Below, piece by piece: positions 35,133 through 35,580 of a stretch of DNA of 35,580 nucleotides. The stretch is from CAZPCZ01 sp964585225. Lineage in GTDB: Bacteria; Patescibacteriota; Patescibacteriia; JACPHY01. The DNA is taken from assembly GCA_964585225.1 (NCBI GenBank), contig CAZPCZ010000006.1:1-35580 (forward strand). Reading direction: 5' to 3'. The position numbers and the translations under genes were made by a program. Under the pieces are notes generated by a model, which saw nothing but the letters and a program-made list of their open reading frames with translations, was not told the origin of the DNA and ran no database searches. Each line of letters starts with the position of its first letter. Position 1 is the first letter of the stretch.

Positions 35133-35580
35133 GTGACGAGTGACGCGCAGCGCGAACAGGAACGCATCCTCGGTCCCGTCCTCGACCACCTCAAGGCGCT
35201 CGGCGTCCCGTACTTCATCACCGGCTCCATCGCTGGACGCTACCACGGCGTGGATCGCTCGACGCATGATGCCGACATCGTGTTCGATGCACGACACGCC
35301 GACTTCCCACGGAAGCTCGCGGATCGTATCGGCGACGCGCTCTACGTTGACGTACCGGAGGGAGCGATACGCCAGTTCAACGTCATTGCCGCGGATGCGG
35401 ATTTCAAGGTGGATTTCTGGCCGATCGGCGGCGATCCATTTGCGCGCTCGCAGCTCGAGCGGCGGCAGCGCGGCCGCATCTTCAACCGCGACACCTGGAT
35501 CGTGAGCATCGAAGATCTCCTCCTTTCGAAACTCCGCTGGTACGCGCAAAGCGGCTCGGAAATACAGCGACGAGACCTCG
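35133..35580 (+). CDS. Nucleotidyltransferase-fold protein (copy 2), cut by the window end
   Basis: The frame starts at GTG 35133 (AGAGGT just upstream) and reads MTSDAQREQERILGPVLDHL, then GSIAGRYHGVDRSTHDAD with the paired catalytic Asp residues, and FKVDFW for the third Asp. It is a paralogue of the 32331 gene and runs on past the window, with about 33 residues expected to be missing by comparison. The last 55 bases in the window are identical to 32712-32766 in copy 1. Confidence 0.8.
   Translation, partial: MTSDAQREQERILGPVLDHLKALGVPYFITGSIAGRYHGVDRSTHDADIVFDARHADFPRKLADRIGDALYVDVPEGAIRQFNVIAADADFKVDFWPIGGDPFARSQLERRQRGRIFNRDTWIVSIEDLLLSKLRWYAQSGSEIQRRDL

Overview
This is bacterial, clearly GC-rich DNA that uses TGA, TAG and TAA as stops. 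About 40 protein genes lie on both strands, mostly as single genes or short operons. No rRNA, tRNA, CRISPR array or phage module was seen. The host is not settled. A TrmB-type regulator, an AAA ATPase of the DUF4143 type, a TRM11-like methyltransferase and many short interspersed palindromic repeats recall high-GC Candidate Phyla Radiation (Patescibacteria) genomes. Exported proteins with Asp/Pro-rich linkers and an Ig-like domain recall Myxococcota. Both are impressions from memory.

Layout. Positions 1-3834 hold three exported proteins, including a lipoprotein resembling glycoside hydrolase family 1. Positions 3909-10027 (minus) hold a complete oligopeptide ABC importer, oppA-[terminator]-oppBCDF. 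Positions 10289-14225 hold a short serpin-like protein, an exported coiled-coil protein, the GTPase YchF and a VanX-type dipeptidase. Positions 14300-15029 hold a MntA/HepT toxin-antitoxin pair. Positions 15112-18883 (minus) hold proteins I do not recognise, a Nudix hydrolase and a small zinc-binding coiled coil. Positions 19048-21894 hold an AT-richer stretch, a fold-back MITE, an AAA ATPase, a TrmB-like regulator and an unknown protein. Positions 21957-26911 (minus) hold a TRM11-like methyltransferase, an RNA ligase, ComM and two unknown proteins. Positions 27325-29891 hold an ABC exporter and a short-chain dehydrogenase. Positions 29963-35580 hold a DinJ/YafQ-type pair, membrane proteins, a macro-domain protein, a zinc-ribbon protein and two copies of a module made of a 73-residue protein and a nucleotidyltransferase. 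The second nucleotidyltransferase runs off the window.

Regulation is unusually easy to read. Most transcription units start with a near-consensus promoter (TTGACA or TTGACG, 17-base spacer, TAnnnT) and end in a 9 to 15 bp hairpin, often without a U-tract. Many genes have a strong GGAGG ribosome binding site 5-8 bases before the start. A second group (ychF, mntA/hepT, the ATPase, trmB-like, the methyltransferase, comM, dinJ/yafQ and the first 73-residue gene) lacks a clear one, and some starts sit about 10 bases after the -10 box, suggesting leaderless mRNAs.

The most striking non-genic content is repeats: a 160-bp nearly fully palindromic MITE 8 bases upstream of the ATPase start; at least four dispersed short-repeat families, four of whose copies are read in frame inside the methyltransferase and one inside ychF; and a family of hairpins with a fixed ACGATCGT core and covarying outer arms.
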